The notes under the pieces were generated by a model. It was not told the DNA's origin and ran no database searches. It was given only the letters and a program-made list of their open reading frames with translations. This document shows, in pieces, positions 17,541-28,014 of a DNA stretch of 64,000 nt. The stretch is from assembly GCA_020881835.1 (NCBI GenBank), contig CP052876.1:806001-870000 (forward strand), given 5' to 3'. The DNA is from Kineosporiaceae bacterium SCSIO 59966 (GTDB lineage Bacteria > Actinomycetota > Actinomycetes > Actinomycetales > SCSIO-59966). Numbering within the stretch: position 1 is the stretch's first letter; each line of letters begins with the position of its first letter. The position numbers and the translations under genes were made by a program.

Positions 17541-20500
17541 ACCGGCCTCGCCCGCTGGACGCCGTCCTCGAGGTCGCCCTCGACGTCCAGGTAGACCTGC
17601 TGCAGGGCGGCGAGGGTGTCGGGGTCCGGCTCGGCCCACATGCCACGCTCGGCGGCCTCGTGCAGCCTTTCCACGATGCCGCGCAGGGCCCACGGGTTCG
17701 AGGTGCGCATGAACTGCTGGTTCGTCTCGTCCAGGACGTACTCCTGGGCGAGTCTCTCGTACATCCAGTCGTGCACGACGCCCGTGGTGGCGTCGAACCC
17801 GAAGAGGTAGTCGACGGTGGCCGCCAGCTCGAACGCGCCCTTGTAGCCGTGGCGCTGCATCGCCGCCACCCAGCGGGGGTTGACCACCCGCGCCCGGAAC
17901 ACCCGGGCGGTCTCCTCGCTGAGGGTCCGGGTGCGGACCGAGTCCGGCGAGGTGGAGTCGCCGACGTAGGCCTTCGGGTCGGTGCCGGTCAGGGCACGGA
18001 CCGTCGCGACCATCCCGCCGTGGTACTGGAAGTAGTCGTCGGAGTCGGCGATGTCGTGCTCGGCGGAGTCCACGTTCTTGGCCGCGACCTTGATGCGCCG
18101 GTAGTTGGCGCGCATGTCGTCGGCCGCGGGGGCACCGTGCAGGTCGCGACCGTAGGCGAAACCGCCCCAGGCGGTGTAGACCTCGGCCAGGTCGGCGTCG
18201 TCGCGCCAGGAGCCCGACTCGACCACCTGGAGGATGCCGGCCCCGTAGGACCCGGGCCTGGAGCCGAAGACGCGGGTCGACGCGCGTCGAGGGTCGCCGT
18301 GCTCGGCCAGGTCGGCGAGGTAACTGGCCCGCACGAAGTTGCGGTCCTCCGGCTCGTCGAGGTCCGCCACCATCCGGACGGCGTCGTCGAGCATGGTGAC
18401 CACGTGCGGGAAGGCGTCGCGGAAGAACCCGGAGATGCGTACCGTCACGTCGATCCGGGGCCGGGACAGCTCGCCGAGCGGGACCACCTGCAGGCGGGTG
18501 ACCCGGCGGGAGGCCTCGTCCCACTCCGGGCGCACGCCGAGCAGGGCGAGTACCTCGGCGACGTCGTCGCCGCTGGTCCGCATCGCCGAGGTCCCCCAGA
18601 CCGACAGGCCGACCGACGTCGGGTAGGTCCCCGTCTCCTCGAGGTACCTCGCCAGCAGCGAGTCGGCCATCGCCTGGCCGGTCTGCCAGGCCAGCCGCGA
18701 GGGCACTGCCCGTGGGTCGACGGTGTAGAAGTTGCGGCCCGTCGGCAGCACGTTGACCAGTCCGCGCAGGGGGGACCCGGAGGGGCCGGCGGGAACGAAG
18801 CCGCCGGCCAGGGCGTGCACGACGGCGTCGATCTCCTCGCCGGTCCTCGCCAGCCGGGGCACCACCTGCTCGGCGGCGAACGCCAGCACCCGCCGGACCT
18901 CAGGGTCGTCGTGCAGGGCCGAGACCGCCGCCGGGTCCCAGCCGCTCGCCTCCATCGACTCCACGAGGGCCCGGGCCTGGGCCTCGGCCGCGTCGACGGC
19001 CTGCAGGTCCGTGCCGTCCCGCAGGCCGAGCGCCGTCCGCAGGCCGGGCACGGCGTTGCCGGCGCCGCCCCACACCTGGGCGGCGCGCAGGATCGCCAGC
19101 ACGAGGTTGACGCGCGCCTCGCCGGTCGGCGCCACGCCGAGGACGTGCAGCCCGTCGCGGATCTGGGCGTCCTTGATCTCGCACAGCCAGCCGTCGACGT
19201 GCAGGAGGAAGTCGTCGAACTCCTCGTCGTCCGGGCGTTCCTCCAGCCCGAGGTCGCGGTGCATCTGCGCTGACCGCATGAGCTGCCAGATCTCACCGCG
19301 GACGGCGGGCAGCTTGGCCGGGTCCATCGCCGCGATGTTGGCGTGCTCGTCGAGGAGCTGTTCCAGGCGGGCGAGGTCGCCGTACGTCTCGGCGCGCGCC
19401 ATCGGCGGGACGAGGTGGTCCACGACGGTGGCGTGGGCACGCCGCTTCGCCTGCGCGCCCTCGCCGGGGTCGTTGACCAGGAACGGGTAGACCAGCGGAA
19501 GGTCGCCGATCGCCGCGTCGGGCCCGCAGGACGCGGAGAGTGCGGCGTTCTTGCCGGGCAGCCACTCCATCGAGCCGTGCTTGCCGAGGTGGACGACGGC
19601 GTCGGCGCCGAAGCCGTGCTCCAGCCAGCGGTAGGCGGCGAGGTAGTGGTGGCTCGGCGGCAGGTCGGGGTCGTGGTAGATCGCCACCGGGTTCTCCCCG
19701 AAGCCTCGCGGCGGCTGGATCAGGACGACGACGTTCCCGGCCCGCAGGGTGGCCAGGACGAGCTCGCCGGCGTCGTTGACGAACAGACGTCCCGGGGCGG
19801 CGCCCCAGGCCTGGACCACGGCGTCCCGCAGGTCCGCCGGCAGGTCGGCGGTCCAGGCGTCGTACTCGGCCGGTGTGATCCGTACGTGCGCGTCGGTGAG
19901 CTGGGCACCGGTGAGCCACTCCTCGTCCTGCCCGCCGGCCGCGACGAGGGCGTGGATGAGGGCGTCCCCCGCGACCGTGTCGTCGTCGAGGTCGAGCAGG
20001 GCGGTGACCTCGTTCTCGCCCCCGAGGTCGTAGCCCTCCTCGCGCAGTCGGCGCAGCAGCCGGACGGCGGAGACCGGGGTGTCCAGGCCGACGGCGTTGC
20101 CGATGCGCGCGTGCTTGGTCGGGTACGCCGACAGCACGAGGGCGATCCTCTTCTCGGCGTTGGCCGTCCTGCGCAGGCGAGCGTGGTTGACGGCCGTACG
20201 AGCCACCCGGCCGGCGCGCTCCGGGTCGGCGAGGTAGTGCGGCAACCCCTGCTCGTCGAGCTCCTTGAACGAGAACGGCACCGTGATGATGCGGCCGTCG
20301 AACTCGGGGATCGCAATCTGTGTCGTCGAGTCCAGCGGGTTCACCCCCTCGTCGGAGGCTTCCCACTGGGCGCGGCTCGTGGTCAGGCACAGACCTTGCA
20401 GCACGGGGATGTCGAGGGCGGCGATCCGCTCGACGTCCCACGCCTCGTCGTCCCCGCCCGCGCTCGCCGTGGCCGGCGCCGAGCCTCCCGCCGCCAGGAC

Positions 20501-21154
20501 GGTGACCACCAGGGCGTCCAGCGTGCCGAGCGCCTCGTAGAGGTCGTCGGGCGCCGAGCGCAGCGACCCGGCGAAGACGGGTACGCCGACGGCCTCGCCG
20601 GTCGCGTCGATCGCGTCGGCCAGAGCGTGGGCGAACGCGGTGTTGCCGCTGGCCTGGTGCGCCCGGTAGTACAGCACTCCCACCCGCAGCAGACCGGGGT
20701 CGGCTGCAGCCGACCGCTCGACGAACCCCCAGGCGGGTACGGCGACGGGTGGCTCGAACCCCTGGCCGGTCAGCAGCACGGTGTCGGAGAGGAACGCGTG
20801 CAGCTGGGTGAGGTTCGCCGGACCTCCCTCGGCCAGGTAGTGGTGCGCCTGCGTCGCCACGCCCATCGGCACGCTGGACAGCTCCATCAGCTCGGCGCTC
20901 GGCTGCTGCTCGCCACCCAGGACCACGACCGGGGTGCCGCGCTCGCGCACCGAGCGCAGACCCGGCCACAGGTCGTGCGGTGAGCCGAGGAGTCGTACGA
21001 CGACGACGTCGGCGTCGGCGACCGTGGCCGTCAGCTCGGCCTCCGTGGCGCGGCTCGGGTTGGCCCAGGTGTACCTCGCGCCGCTGGCGCGCGCGGACAA
21101 CAGGTCCGTGTCGGACGTGGACAGCAGCGCGACGTGCGCCGGCGACTCGGCCAT
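17537..21154 (-). CDS. cobN: Cobaltochelatase large subunit CobN
   Basis: CobN is the large corrin- and cobalt-binding subunit of the ATP-dependent chelatase that inserts Co(II) into hydrogenobyrinate a,c-diamide. The 1205-residue protein is full length for actinobacterial CobN and shows LVLSAYPTKHARIGNAVGLD, HLGKHGSMEWLPGK (about residue 520), YPFLVNDPGEGAQAKRRAHA, SVWGTSAMRTSGDD and GYKGAFELAATVDYLFGFDA. It is the first gene of the leftward operon behind a minus-strand cobalamin riboswitch, with a GGAGGAGG sequence a little far (about 11 nt) from the ATG. The AAA+/VWA partner is probably the ChlI/D fusion at 6367. Confidence 0.96.
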   Translation of the reverse strand: MAESPAHVALLSTSDTDLLSARASGARYTWANPSRATEAELTATVADADVVVVRLLGSPHDLWPGLRSVRERGTPVVVLGGEQQPSAELMELSSVPMGVATQAHHYLAEGGPANLTQLHAFLSDTVLLTGQGFEPPVAVPAWGFVERSAAADPGLLRVGVLYYRAHQASGNTAFAHALADAIDATGEAVGVPVFAGSLRSAPDDLYEALGTLDALVVTVLAAGGSAPATASAGGDDEAWDVERIAALDIPVLQGLCLTTSRAQWEASDEGVNPLDSTTQIAIPEFDGRIITVPFSFKELDEQGLPHYLADPERAGRVARTAVNHARLRRTANAEKRIALVLSAYPTKHARIGNAVGLDTPVSAVRLLRRLREEGYDLGGENEVTALLDLDDDTVAGDALIHALVAAGGQDEEWLTGAQLTDAHVRITPAEYDAWTADLPADLRDAVVQAWGAAPGRLFVNDAGELVLATLRAGNVVVLIQPPRGFGENPVAIYHDPDLPPSHHYLAAYRWLEHGFGADAVVHLGKHGSMEWLPGKNAALSASCGPDAAIGDLPLVYPFLVNDPGEGAQAKRRAHATVVDHLVPPMARAETYGDLARLEQLLDEHANIAAMDPAKLPAVRGEIWQLMRSAQMHRDLGLEERPDDEEFDDFLLHVDGWLCEIKDAQIRDGLHVLGVAPTGEARVNLVLAILRAAQVWGGAGNAVPGLRTALGLRDGTDLQAVDAAEAQARALVESMEASGWDPAAVSALHDDPEVRRVLAFAAEQVVPRLARTGEEIDAVVHALAGGFVPAGPSGSPLRGLVNVLPTGRNFYTVDPRAVPSRLAWQTGQAMADSLLARYLEETGTYPTSVGLSVWGTSAMRTSGDDVAEVLALLGVRPEWDEASRRVTRLQVVPLGELSRPRIDVTVRISGFFRDAFPHVVTMLDDAVRMVADLDEPEDRNFVRASYLADLAEHGDPRRASTRVFGSRPGSYGAGILQVVESGSWRDDADLAEVYTAWGGFAYGRDLHGAPAADDMRANYRRIKVAAKNVDSAEHDIADSDDYFQYHGGMVATVRALTGTDPKAYVGDSTSPDSVRTRTLSEETARVFRARVVNPRWVAAMQRHGYKGAFELAATVDYLFGFDATTGVVHDWMYERLAQEYVLDETNQQFMRTSNPWALRGIVERLHEAAERGMWAEPDPDTLAALQQVYLDVEGDLEDGVQRARPV

Positions 21155-21199
21155 CTGCCGGGATCCTCCTCCGGGGTTCTCGCCCCGTCGTGCGGTCGG

Positions 21200-21300
21200 A
21201 CGACCCGTGAGCAGTGTCTGGCTACGTCGTCAGTCGACGTCACAGTGGCGGAACCGCCCCGGAGTCGCACCGGGTTCCTGGTCCACGGGCACGACGCAGC
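21200..21300 (-). ncRNA. Cobalamin riboswitch upstream of cobN
   Basis: Read on the minus strand, the core is AGGAACCCGGTGCGACTCC (about 21280-21262), CGGTTCCGCCACTGTGAC and the B12-box-like AGCCAGACACTGC (21224-21212). It precedes cobN by about 50 nt. A candidate -10, TAGGCT (21303-21298 on this strand), lies just ahead of it. Repression by adenosylcobalamin would shut off cobN-cobF-cobQ-cobK together. The divergent phosphatase/cobA pair begins at 21319, so both transcripts start within a few tens of bases. Confidence 0.9.
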
Positions 21301-21318
21301 CTACGGGAGGATGGCCTC

Positions 21319-21897
21319 GTGAGCCGTCCGGTGTACCTCGTGCGACACGGTCAGTCGCAGTGGAACCTCGCCCGTCTGACCCAGGGACAGACCCCCCACC
21401 CCCGGCTCACCGACCTCGGCCGGCGGCAGGCCGCCGCGGCGGCGAGGACCATCGCCTCGGACGTGTCCCGGCTCGGCCTGCGGGTCGAGCGAGTCGTCAC
21501 CAGCGACCTGACACGCGCGATGGAGACCGCGGACGTCGTGGCTGCCTGCTTCGGCGCGACCCTGACCTGCGACGTGCGACTGCGCGAGCAGCACCTCGGG
21601 GCCCTGCAGGGCCGCCGCTACGAGGAGGCCTGGGCCGTGGCCGGTGCGACGGACTGGTCGGACCCCACCCAACCGGTCTGCGGCGGCGAGTCGCCGATGG
21701 ACGTCTACCATCGCATGCGGGCCGTCCTCGACGGCCTGGACCGTTCAGCGGTGACGGTCCTGGTGTCCCACGGCGACGCCATCCGGGCCGCGGTAGCCCA
21801 CCTCGACGGCGTCACGCCGGACCAGACCCGGTGGCTCGACGTCCCGAACGGCGCGGTGGCCCGGGTCGGCGACGACGTGACCTGGCTCGGACAATGA
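21319..21897 (+). CDS. Histidine phosphatase family protein, possible alpha-ribazole phosphatase
   Basis: A 192-residue phosphoglycerate-mutase-like phosphatase. The phosphohistidine motif is LVRHGQSQWN near the N-terminus and the second catalytic histidine lies in VLVSHGDAIRAA, with SDLTRAMETA and EQHLGALQGR in between. Lying between cobN and cobA, it could be the phosphatase that removes phosphate from alpha-ribazole phosphate or adenosylcobalamin phosphate at the end of the pathway. That role is inferred from context, since these enzymes are hard to separate by sequence from other small-molecule phosphatases. GTG 21319 has GGGAGG 8 nt upstream. The stop overlaps the cobA start (ATGA). Confidence 0.85.
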   Translation: MSRPVYLVRHGQSQWNLARLTQGQTPHPRLTDLGRRQAAAAARTIASDVSRLGLRVERVVTSDLTRAMETADVVAACFGATLTCDVRLREQHLGALQGRRYEEAWAVAGATDWSDPTQPVCGGESPMDVYHRMRAVLDGLDRSAVTVLVSHGDAIRAAVAHLDGVTPDQTRWLDVPNGAVARVGDDVTWLGQ

Positions 21898-22655
21898 CCG
21901 GTATGACGGTGCGCAGCATGACCGTGGAACCGGACGGGTTCCCCGGCGTCACCCTGGTCGGTGGCGGGCCGGGCGACCGGGACCTGATCACCGTCGCCGG
22001 GCTGCGTGCCGTGCTCGGCGCCGACGTCGTGGTCACCGACCGGCTGGCCCCGGCCGGCCTGCTCGCCGAGCTGTCGCCAGGAGTCGAGGTGATCGACGTG
22101 GCCAAGGTCCCCCGCGGCCGCTCGACCGCGCAGGAGCGGATCAACGAGCTGCTCGTCGAGCGGGCGAGGGCCGGGCGCAGCGTCGTGCGGCTCAAGGGTG
22201 GCGACGGCTACGTGTTCGGCCGAGGCTTCGAGGAGGTGCTCGCGCTGCAGGAGGCGGGCGTCCCCGTCCGGGTGATCCCGGGGCTGTCGTCCTCGCTCGC
22301 CGTCCCGGCGCTCGCCGGGATCCCCGTCACCCACCGGGGCGTCGTCCACGACTTCACGGTCGTGTCCGGTCACCTGCCGCCCGGCCACCCGGACAGCCTC
22401 GTCGACTGGGCCGCGGTCGCTGCCCTGCGCGGCACCCTCGTCCTCATGATGGCGGTGGAGAACGGCGGTGCGATCGCTGACACGCTGCTCGCCGCGGGAC
22501 GCCCGGGCAGCCAGCCAGCCGCCGTGGTCTGTGACGGCTCGCTGCCGACCGAGCGGGTGGTGCGCACCACGCTGGCCGACCTCGGCCGGGTCATCGCGAC
22601 GGAGCGGATCCGTCCGCCGGCGGTCGTCGTGGTCGGAGAGGTCGCCGCCCTGTGA
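21894..22655 (+). CDS. cobA: Uroporphyrinogen-III C-methyltransferase CobA
   Basis: CobA (SUMT) methylates uroporphyrinogen III at C2 and C7 to precorrin-2, the entry to corrinoid synthesis. The 253-residue protein has VTLVGGGPGDRDLITVAGLRA, VIDVAKVPRGRSTAQERIN, VVRLKGGDGYVFGRGFEE and VIPGLSSSLAVPALAGIPVTHR. It is a stand-alone methylase without the CysG siroheme domains. Candidate starts are ATG at 21894, 21903 and 21918. I took 21894 because of the 4-nt overlap with the phosphatase stop. The gene is not in an obvious riboswitch unit, which may allow some precorrin-2 flow for siroheme when B12 is plentiful. Confidence 0.93.
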   Translation: MTGMTVRSMTVEPDGFPGVTLVGGGPGDRDLITVAGLRAVLGADVVVTDRLAPAGLLAELSPGVEVIDVAKVPRGRSTAQERINELLVERARAGRSVVRLKGGDGYVFGRGFEEVLALQEAGVPVRVIPGLSSSLAVPALAGIPVTHRGVVHDFTVVSGHLPPGHPDSLVDWAAVAALRGTLVLMMAVENGGAIADTLLAAGRPGSQPAAVVCDGSLPTERVVRTTLADLGRVIATERIRPPAVVVVGEVAAL

Positions 22656-22676
22656 GCCGCCCCGGGAGAGGACCGC

Positions 22677-24884
22677 TCAGTCCCTGGCCCGGCGCAGCCA
22701 CAGCGCGCCGAGCGGGGGTACCCGCAGCGTGGCCGAGGCGGCCATCCCGTGCCACGGCGTCTCCTCGGCCTGGACCCGGCCCAGGTTGCCGACCCCCGAG
22801 CCGCCGTACCCCTCGGCGTCGGTGTTGAGCACCTCGTCCCAGGCGCCGGCAGCGGGCATGCCCACCCGGTAGCCCTCGTGCGGGACGCCGGCGAAGTTCA
22901 CGACGCAGACGAGCTCGTCGCCCTCCCGGTCGCGGCGGACGAACGAGAACACGTTGTGGGTCGTGTCGTTGGCGTCGATCCACTCGAAGCCGGCCGGGTC
23001 GAAGTCCAGGCCCCACAGGGCCGGGGTCTGCCGGTACAGCCGGTTCATGTCCCGCACCATGGCGTGCGCGCCGGCGTGCAGCGGCTGGTCGAGCAGCCAC
23101 CAGTCCAGGCTGCGGGACTCCGACCACTCGGCCTCCTGCCCGAACTCCGCGCCCATGAACAGCAGCTGCTTGCCGGGGTGCGCCCACATGAACGCGAGGT
23201 AGGCGCGCAGGTTCGCCAGCTGCTGCCAGCGGTCGCCCGGCATCTTGCGCAGCAGCGAGCCCTTGCCGTGCACGACCTCGTCGTGACTGATCGGCAGGAC
23301 GAAGTTCTCGCTGAACGCGTACATGAGCGAGAACGTCATCCGGTGGTGGTGGTACTGCCGGTGCACCGGGTCCTCGGCGACGTAGCCGAGGGAGTCGTGC
23401 ATCCAGCCCATGTTCCACTTCAGCCCGAAGCCCAGGCCGCCCACGTGGGTGGGCCGGGTGACGCCCGGCCAGGCGGTGGACTCCTCGGCGACGGTGACGA
23501 TGCCCGGGACGCGCTTGTAGGCGGTGGCGTTGACCTCCTGGAGGAACTCGATCGCCTCCAGGTGCTCCCGGCCGCCGTACCGGTTCGGCACCCACTGCCC
23601 GTCCTGGCGGGAGTAGTCGAGGTAGAGCATCGAGGCGACCGCGTCCACCCGCAGCCCGTCGACGTGGAACTCCTCCAGCCAGTACAGGGCGTTGGCGACG
23701 AGGAAGTTGCGGACCTCCTTGCGTCCGTAGTTGAAGACCAGCGTGCCCCAGTCCGGGTGCTCTCCCTTGCGCGGGTCGGGGTACTCGTACAGCGGCTCGC
23801 CGTCGAAGCGCGCGAGGGCAAAGGAGTCCTTGGGGAAGTGCGCGGGCACCCAGTCCATGATCACGCCGATCCCGGCCTGGTGCAGCCGGTCGACGAGGTA
23901 CCGGAAGTCGTCCGGGTGGCCGAACCGCGCCGTCGGGGCGTAGTAGCCGGTCACCTGGTAGCCCCACGACCCGCCGAAGGGGTGCTCGGCCACGGGCATG
24001 AGCTCCACGTGCGTGAACCCGGTGTCGACGACGTAGTCGACGAGCTGGTCTGCGAGCTCGCGGTAGCCCAGGCCGACGCGCCACGACCCGAGGTGCACCT
24101 CGTAGACGCTCATCGGGCCGGTGTGCGGGTCGGTGCGGGCGCGCCGGTCCATCCACTCGGCGTCCTGCCACTCGTAGTGGCTCTCGACGACGACGGAGGC
24201 GGTGGACGGCGGGACCTCGGTGCCCTGGGCCATCGGGTCGGCCTTCTGCCGCCACTGGCCGTCGCGGCCGAGCAGCTCGTACTTGTACCGGGTGCCCGCG
24301 CCGGTGCCCGGGACGAAGATCTCCCACACCCCGGTCGAGCCCAGCGAGCGCATCGCGTGCGAGCGCCCGTCCCAGTGGTTGAAGTCGCCGACCACGCGGA
24401 CGGCCTGCGCGTTGGGTGCCCACACGGCGAACGACGTGCCGGTGACCTCACCGAGCGGCCCGGAGTAGTGGCGCACGTGGGCGCCGAGCACGGTCCACAG
24501 CTGCTCGTGCCGGCCCTCCCCGATGAGGTGGAGGTCGACCTCGCCGAGCGTCGGCAGGAACCGGTACGGGTCGTCCACGAGCTGCGGGTCGTGGCCGGCG
24601 TAGACCACCTCGAGCCGGTAGTCCGGCACCTCCGGGACGCCGAGCACACCGACCCACACGCCCTCGGCCTCGTGCCGCAGCGGGGTGCGCCCGGCGTCGG
24701 TGACGACGGTGACGGACTCCGCCAGCGGGCGCAGCGTCCGCACGGTCACCGCACCCTCGTGCACGTGCGCGCCGAGCACCGAGTGCGGCATCCAGTGCGA
24801 GCCGGAGGCGACGCGGTGCAGCTCCTCGGCGGCGACCGGCCGCGGCGTGGGCGTGGGAGTGGCGGAGCGGGGGTCGTCAGCCAT
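22677..24884 (-). CDS. glgB: 1,4-alpha-glucan branching enzyme GlgB
   Basis: GlgB cuts alpha-1,4 chains and rejoins them as alpha-1,6 branches. The 735-residue protein has an N-terminal carbohydrate-binding module ([19 protein letters not shown]), a second beta-sandwich ([20 protein letters not shown]) and a GH13 barrel with [16 protein letters not shown] (nucleophile Asp), [12 protein letters not shown] (acid Glu) and [15 protein letters not shown] 24884 is chosen over a longer TTG because CAGACT sits 7 nt upstream, consistent with a leaderless transcript. In the GlgE pathway it branches the maltosyl-extended chains. It is the last gene in the glgE-treS-mak-glgB series but may have its own promoter. 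Confidence 0.97.
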   Translation of the reverse strand: MADDPRSATPTPTPRPVAAEELHRVASGSHWMPHSVLGAHVHEGAVTVRTLRPLAESVTVVTDAGRTPLRHEAEGVWVGVLGVPEVPDYRLEVVYAGHDPQLVDDPYRFLPTLGEVDLHLIGEGRHEQLWTVLGAHVRHYSGPLGEVTGTSFAVWAPNAQAVRVVGDFNHWDGRSHAMRSLGSTGVWEIFVPGTGAGTRYKYELLGRDGQWRQKADPMAQGTEVPPSTASVVVESHYEWQDAEWMDRRARTDPHTGPMSVYEVHLGSWRVGLGYRELADQLVDYVVDTGFTHVELMPVAEHPFGGSWGYQVTGYYAPTARFGHPDDFRYLVDRLHQAGIGVIMDWVPAHFPKDSFALARFDGEPLYEYPDPRKGEHPDWGTLVFNYGRKEVRNFLVANALYWLEEFHVDGLRVDAVASMLYLDYSRQDGQWVPNRYGGREHLEAIEFLQEVNATAYKRVPGIVTVAEESTAWPGVTRPTHVGGLGFGLKWNMGWMHDSLGYVAEDPVHRQYHHHRMTFSLMYAFSENFVLPISHDEVVHGKGSLLRKMPGDRWQQLANLRAYLAFMWAHPGKQLLFMGAEFGQEAEWSESRSLDWWLLDQPLHAGAHAMVRDMNRLYRQTPALWGLDFDPAGFEWIDANDTTHNVFSFVRRDREGDELVCVVNFAGVPHEGYRVGMPAAGAWDEVLNTDAEGYGGSGVGNLGRVQAEETPWHGMAASATLRVPPLGALWLRRARD

Positions 24885-24929
24885 GCCCGTCAGTCTGTCG
24901 GTCCCGGGCACCGGCGGCAAAGGGAGCGC

Positions 24930-26321
24930 TCAGCCGAGCAGCCGGCGCACCGCGTGCAGGGGGACGTCGACCCACGCCGGTCGGTTGCGGCTCTCGTAGA
25001 CCACCTCGTACAGGGCCTTGTCCAGCTCGAGCGCCGCGAGCAGGTCCTCGTGCTCCCGCGGGTCACGGCCTGCCTGGGCGGCGTAGCCGTCGCAGAACGC
25101 GTCCCGGGCGGCGTCCGCCCACGCGTCGGCGGCCGCCTCCGCCCCCGGGTCGTCCCGCCCGACGGTGACGTGCCGGGCGGCGTAGTCGAAGGACCGCAGC
25201 ATCCCGGCGACGTCCCGCAGCGCCAGGTCCGGCCGGGTCCGCTCCTCGAGCGGACGCAGCGGCTCCCCCTCGAAGTCCAGCAGCACCCACCCGCGGCCTG
25301 GCGCGTGCAGCACCTGGCCGAGGTGGTAGTCGCCGTGGACCCGCTGCAGCGGTGGCAGGTCGGTGAGCAGGTCCAGGCGGTCCCGGTGCGCGCGGAGCTG
25401 CTCCGCCCACCCGCCGAGGGCGTCGCTGGAGCGCTGCGCCCAGGCGATCCGGTCCCGCAGCCCGGCGAGGAGCGCGGCCCGGACCTCCTCGTCGGCCTCG
25501 GTCGTGCCGAACGCCTCGGCCAGCGCCAGGTGGACCTCCGCCGTGGCCTCGCCCAGGCCGCGCGCCTCGGCGGTGAAGTCCCGCCCCTGCTCGACCGCCG
25601 CGGTGGCCTCGCGCCAGGCGTCCTGGCTGCCGGGCAGGAACTCGGTGGCGACCGCCAGCTGCCCGGACTGCTCGGTGCCGTCCCTCGCCGTCCAGCGGCC
25701 CTCCAGCCAGCCGACCAGGCCGGGCACGTGCCGGGTCCCCTGCGCGGCCAGGGCGGCGAGCACCTCGACGTCCGGGTTCGCTCCTGGGTGCAGGGTGCGG
25801 AACACCTTGACGATGAGCGGGTCCGCCGGCCGGCCGTCGTCCAGGGGGGTGTCCCCGACGATGATGCTCGTGTTCGACTGCTCCCCGGACAGCACCCTCG
25901 AGACCGCGCTGCCCTGCCAGCCGGTACGACCGGGTGCCGGCTCCAGCGCGCCGAGCAGGGCGTCGACGAACGCGGGGTCGTGCGGTCCGTCGTAGACCCA
26001 GGCCGGGCCGGTCCCGGGGCGGTCGGTGCGGCCCAGGAGCGCCGGCCCGGCGCCGTCCAGCGGACGGGAACGGAACGTCAGCGGCACCTGGACGACGTCC
26101 CGGCGGTCGCCGGAGTCCAGCTCGACGACCACCGTCTCCACGACGGCGTCCGGGTCGGGGGACGGCAGCGCCAGCGCGCCGGCCCGGCGCAGGGCGACGC
26201 CGCGTCCCTTGGCCGGGTACCAGCGCTGAGCGGGCATCCACCGGTGCAGCAGCCGGTCCAGGTCCTCGACCGGCGGGTCGGGCACGGCGCCGTGGCTCCC
26301 AGGGGCGCCGTCGCCGGTCAC
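24930..26321 (-). CDS. mak: Maltokinase (Mak/Pep2)
   Basis: Maltokinase phosphorylates maltose to maltose 1-phosphate, the donor used by GlgE. The 463-residue protein has the N-terminal cap [11 protein letters not shown], the nucleotide-loop-like [14 protein letters not shown], and the aminoglycoside-phosphotransferase-type core [12 protein letters not shown] (catalytic Asp) and [10 protein letters not shown] (metal ligand). The length matches mycobacterial Mak at about 455 residues. GTG 26321 overlaps the treS stop (GTGA). In some actinobacteria treS and mak are fused; here they are separate but translationally coupled, consistent with a TreS-Mak complex. Confidence 0.94.
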   Translation of the reverse strand: MTGDGAPGSHGAVPDPPVEDLDRLLHRWMPAQRWYPAKGRGVALRRAGALALPSPDPDAVVETVVVELDSGDRRDVVQVPLTFRSRPLDGAGPALLGRTDRPGTGPAWVYDGPHDPAFVDALLGALEPAPGRTGWQGSAVSRVLSGEQSNTSIIVGDTPLDDGRPADPLIVKVFRTLHPGANPDVEVLAALAAQGTRHVPGLVGWLEGRWTARDGTEQSGQLAVATEFLPGSQDAWREATAAVEQGRDFTAEARGLGEATAEVHLALAEAFGTTEADEEVRAALLAGLRDRIAWAQRSSDALGGWAEQLRAHRDRLDLLTDLPPLQRVHGDYHLGQVLHAPGRGWVLLDFEGEPLRPLEERTRPDLALRDVAGMLRSFDYAARHVTVGRDDPGAEAAADAWADAARDAFCDGYAAQAGRDPREHEDLLAALELDKALYEVVYESRNRPAWVDVPLHAVRRLLG

Positions 26322-28012
26322 GACGTCACCCGCAGCCAGAAGAAGTCCCGGGACCCCAGCGTCATCGGCAGCCTCCCGTCGTCGCCCACCTTGGGGAAGC
26401 CGGCCCCGCCGAAGAGGTCCTCGAGCTGGGCGCCGGCGTGGTCGGGCAGCTGCAGGGTCGTCGCCTGCGGTGTGCTCGACAGGTTGTTGACGCACAGCAC
26501 GGTCTCGGGCTCGCCGTCCTCGCCCTCGGCCGGCCGGTGGACCCGCAGGTAGGCGAGCACCGCCTCGTTGTCCGCCGGGACCGCGGCGAAGTCACCGAGT
26601 CCGAACACCGGGTGCCGCCGGCGGACGGCGAGCATGCCGCGGACCCAGTGCAGCAGCGACGACGACGTCGCCAGCTGCGCCTCGACGTTGACGTTGTTGT
26701 AGTGGTAGACGAGCGACTGCACGACCGGCAGGTACAGCTTGCCCGGGTCGGCCGTGGAGAACCCCGCGTTGCGGTCCGGGGTCCACTGCATCGGGGTGCG
26801 GGAGGCGTCCCGGTCCGGCAGCCAGATGTTGTCCCCCATGCCGATCTCGTCGCCGTAGTAGAGGCACGGGCTCCCGGGCAGGGAGAGCAGCAGCGCGTTG
26901 ATGAGCTCGATCTCGGCGCGCGAGCCGTCCAGCAGCGGCGCCAGCCGGCGACGGATGCCGATGTTCGCGCGCATCCGCGGGTCCGGCGCGTACCAGCCGT
27001 ACATCGCCGCCCGCTCCTCGGTGGTGACCATCTCCAGGGTGAGCTCGTCGTGGTTGCGCAGGAACGTGCCCCACTGGCCGCTGCGGGGGATCCGCGGGGT
27101 GTCGGCGAGGATGTCGAGGATCGGCGCGGCCTTCTGGTCGCGCATGGCGTAGAAGATCCGCGGCATCACCGGGAAGTGGAAGCACATGTGGCACTCCGGC
27201 TCGTCCTCGGAGCCGAAGTACTCCACGACGTCCCTGGGCCACTGGTTGGCCTCGGCGAGCAGCACCCGCCCGGGGTACTCCCGGTCCACCATCGCCCGCA
27301 GGTCCTGCAGCAGCCGGTGGGTGCGGGGCAGGTTCTCGCAGTTCGTGCCCTCCTCCTCGAAGAGGTACGGCACGGCGTCCAGCCGGAAGCCGTCGATCCC
27401 CAGGTCCAGCCAGAACCGGACGACGTCGAACACCGCCTCCACGACGTCCGGGTTCTCGAAGTTGAGGTCGGGCTGGTGGCTGAAGAACCGGTGCCAGTAG
27501 TACTGCCGGCGGACCGGGTCGAACGTCCAGTTCGACGTCTCGGTGTCGACGAAGATGATCCGGGCGTCGGAGTACCGCTGGTCGGTGTCGCTCCACACGT
27601 AGAAGTCACCGTACGGCCCGTCCGGGTCGCTGCGGCTGGCCTGGAACCAGGGGTGCTGGTCGGAGGTGTGGTTCATCACCAGGTCGGTGATGATCCGCAG
27701 CCCGCGGGCGTGCGCCTGGGAGACCAGCTCGGTGAAGTCGGGCAGGGTGCCGAACTCCGGCAGCACGGCGCAGTAGTCGCTGATGTCGTAGCCGCCGTCC
27801 CGCAGCGGGGAGGCGTAGAACGGCGGCAGCCACAGGCAGTCGACACCGAGCCACTGCAGGTAGTCCAGCTTGCCGATCAGGCCGGTGAAGTCCCCGGAGC
27901 CGGACCCGTTGGAGTCGGCGAACCCGCGGACGAGCACCTCGTAGAAGACTGCCTTCTTGTACCAGTGGGGGTCGTGTCGCAGACCGGGCGCGGTGACGTT
28001 GAGCCCCTCCAC
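26318..28012 (-). CDS. treS: Trehalose synthase TreS (maltose alpha-D-glucosyltransferase)
   Basis: TreS is a GH13 enzyme that interconverts trehalose and maltose. Visible motifs are [55 protein letters not shown] (nucleophile Asp), [11 protein letters not shown] (acid Glu), [12 protein letters not shown] and the C-terminal beta domain. The product is 564 residues. GTG 28012 was chosen because AGGAGG lies 8 nt upstream; the longer frame upstream is a shadow of glgE. Two bases separate it from the glgE stop codon. It feeds maltose to Mak, so trehalose carbon can enter alpha-glucan. Confidence 0.96.
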   Translation of the reverse strand: MEGLNVTAPGLRHDPHWYKKAVFYEVLVRGFADSNGSGSGDFTGLIGKLDYLQWLGVDCLWLPPFYASPLRDGGYDISDYCAVLPEFGTLPDFTELVSQAHARGLRIITDLVMNHTSDQHPWFQASRSDPDGPYGDFYVWSDTDQRYSDARIIFVDTETSNWTFDPVRRQYYWHRFFSHQPDLNFENPDVVEAVFDVVRFWLDLGIDGFRLDAVPYLFEEEGTNCENLPRTHRLLQDLRAMVDREYPGRVLLAEANQWPRDVVEYFGSEDEPECHMCFHFPVMPRIFYAMRDQKAAPILDILADTPRIPRSGQWGTFLRNHDELTLEMVTTEERAAMYGWYAPDPRMRANIGIRRRLAPLLDGSRAEIELINALLLSLPGSPCLYYGDEIGMGDNIWLPDRDASRTPMQWTPDRNAGFSTADPGKLYLPVVQSLVYHYNNVNVEAQLATSSSLLHWVRGMLAVRRRHPVFGLGDFAAVPADNEAVLAYLRVHRPAEGEDGEPETVLCVNNLSSTPQATTLQLPDHAGAQLEDLFGGAGFPKVGDDGRLPMTLGSRDFFWLRVTS

Positions 28013-28014
28013 GC

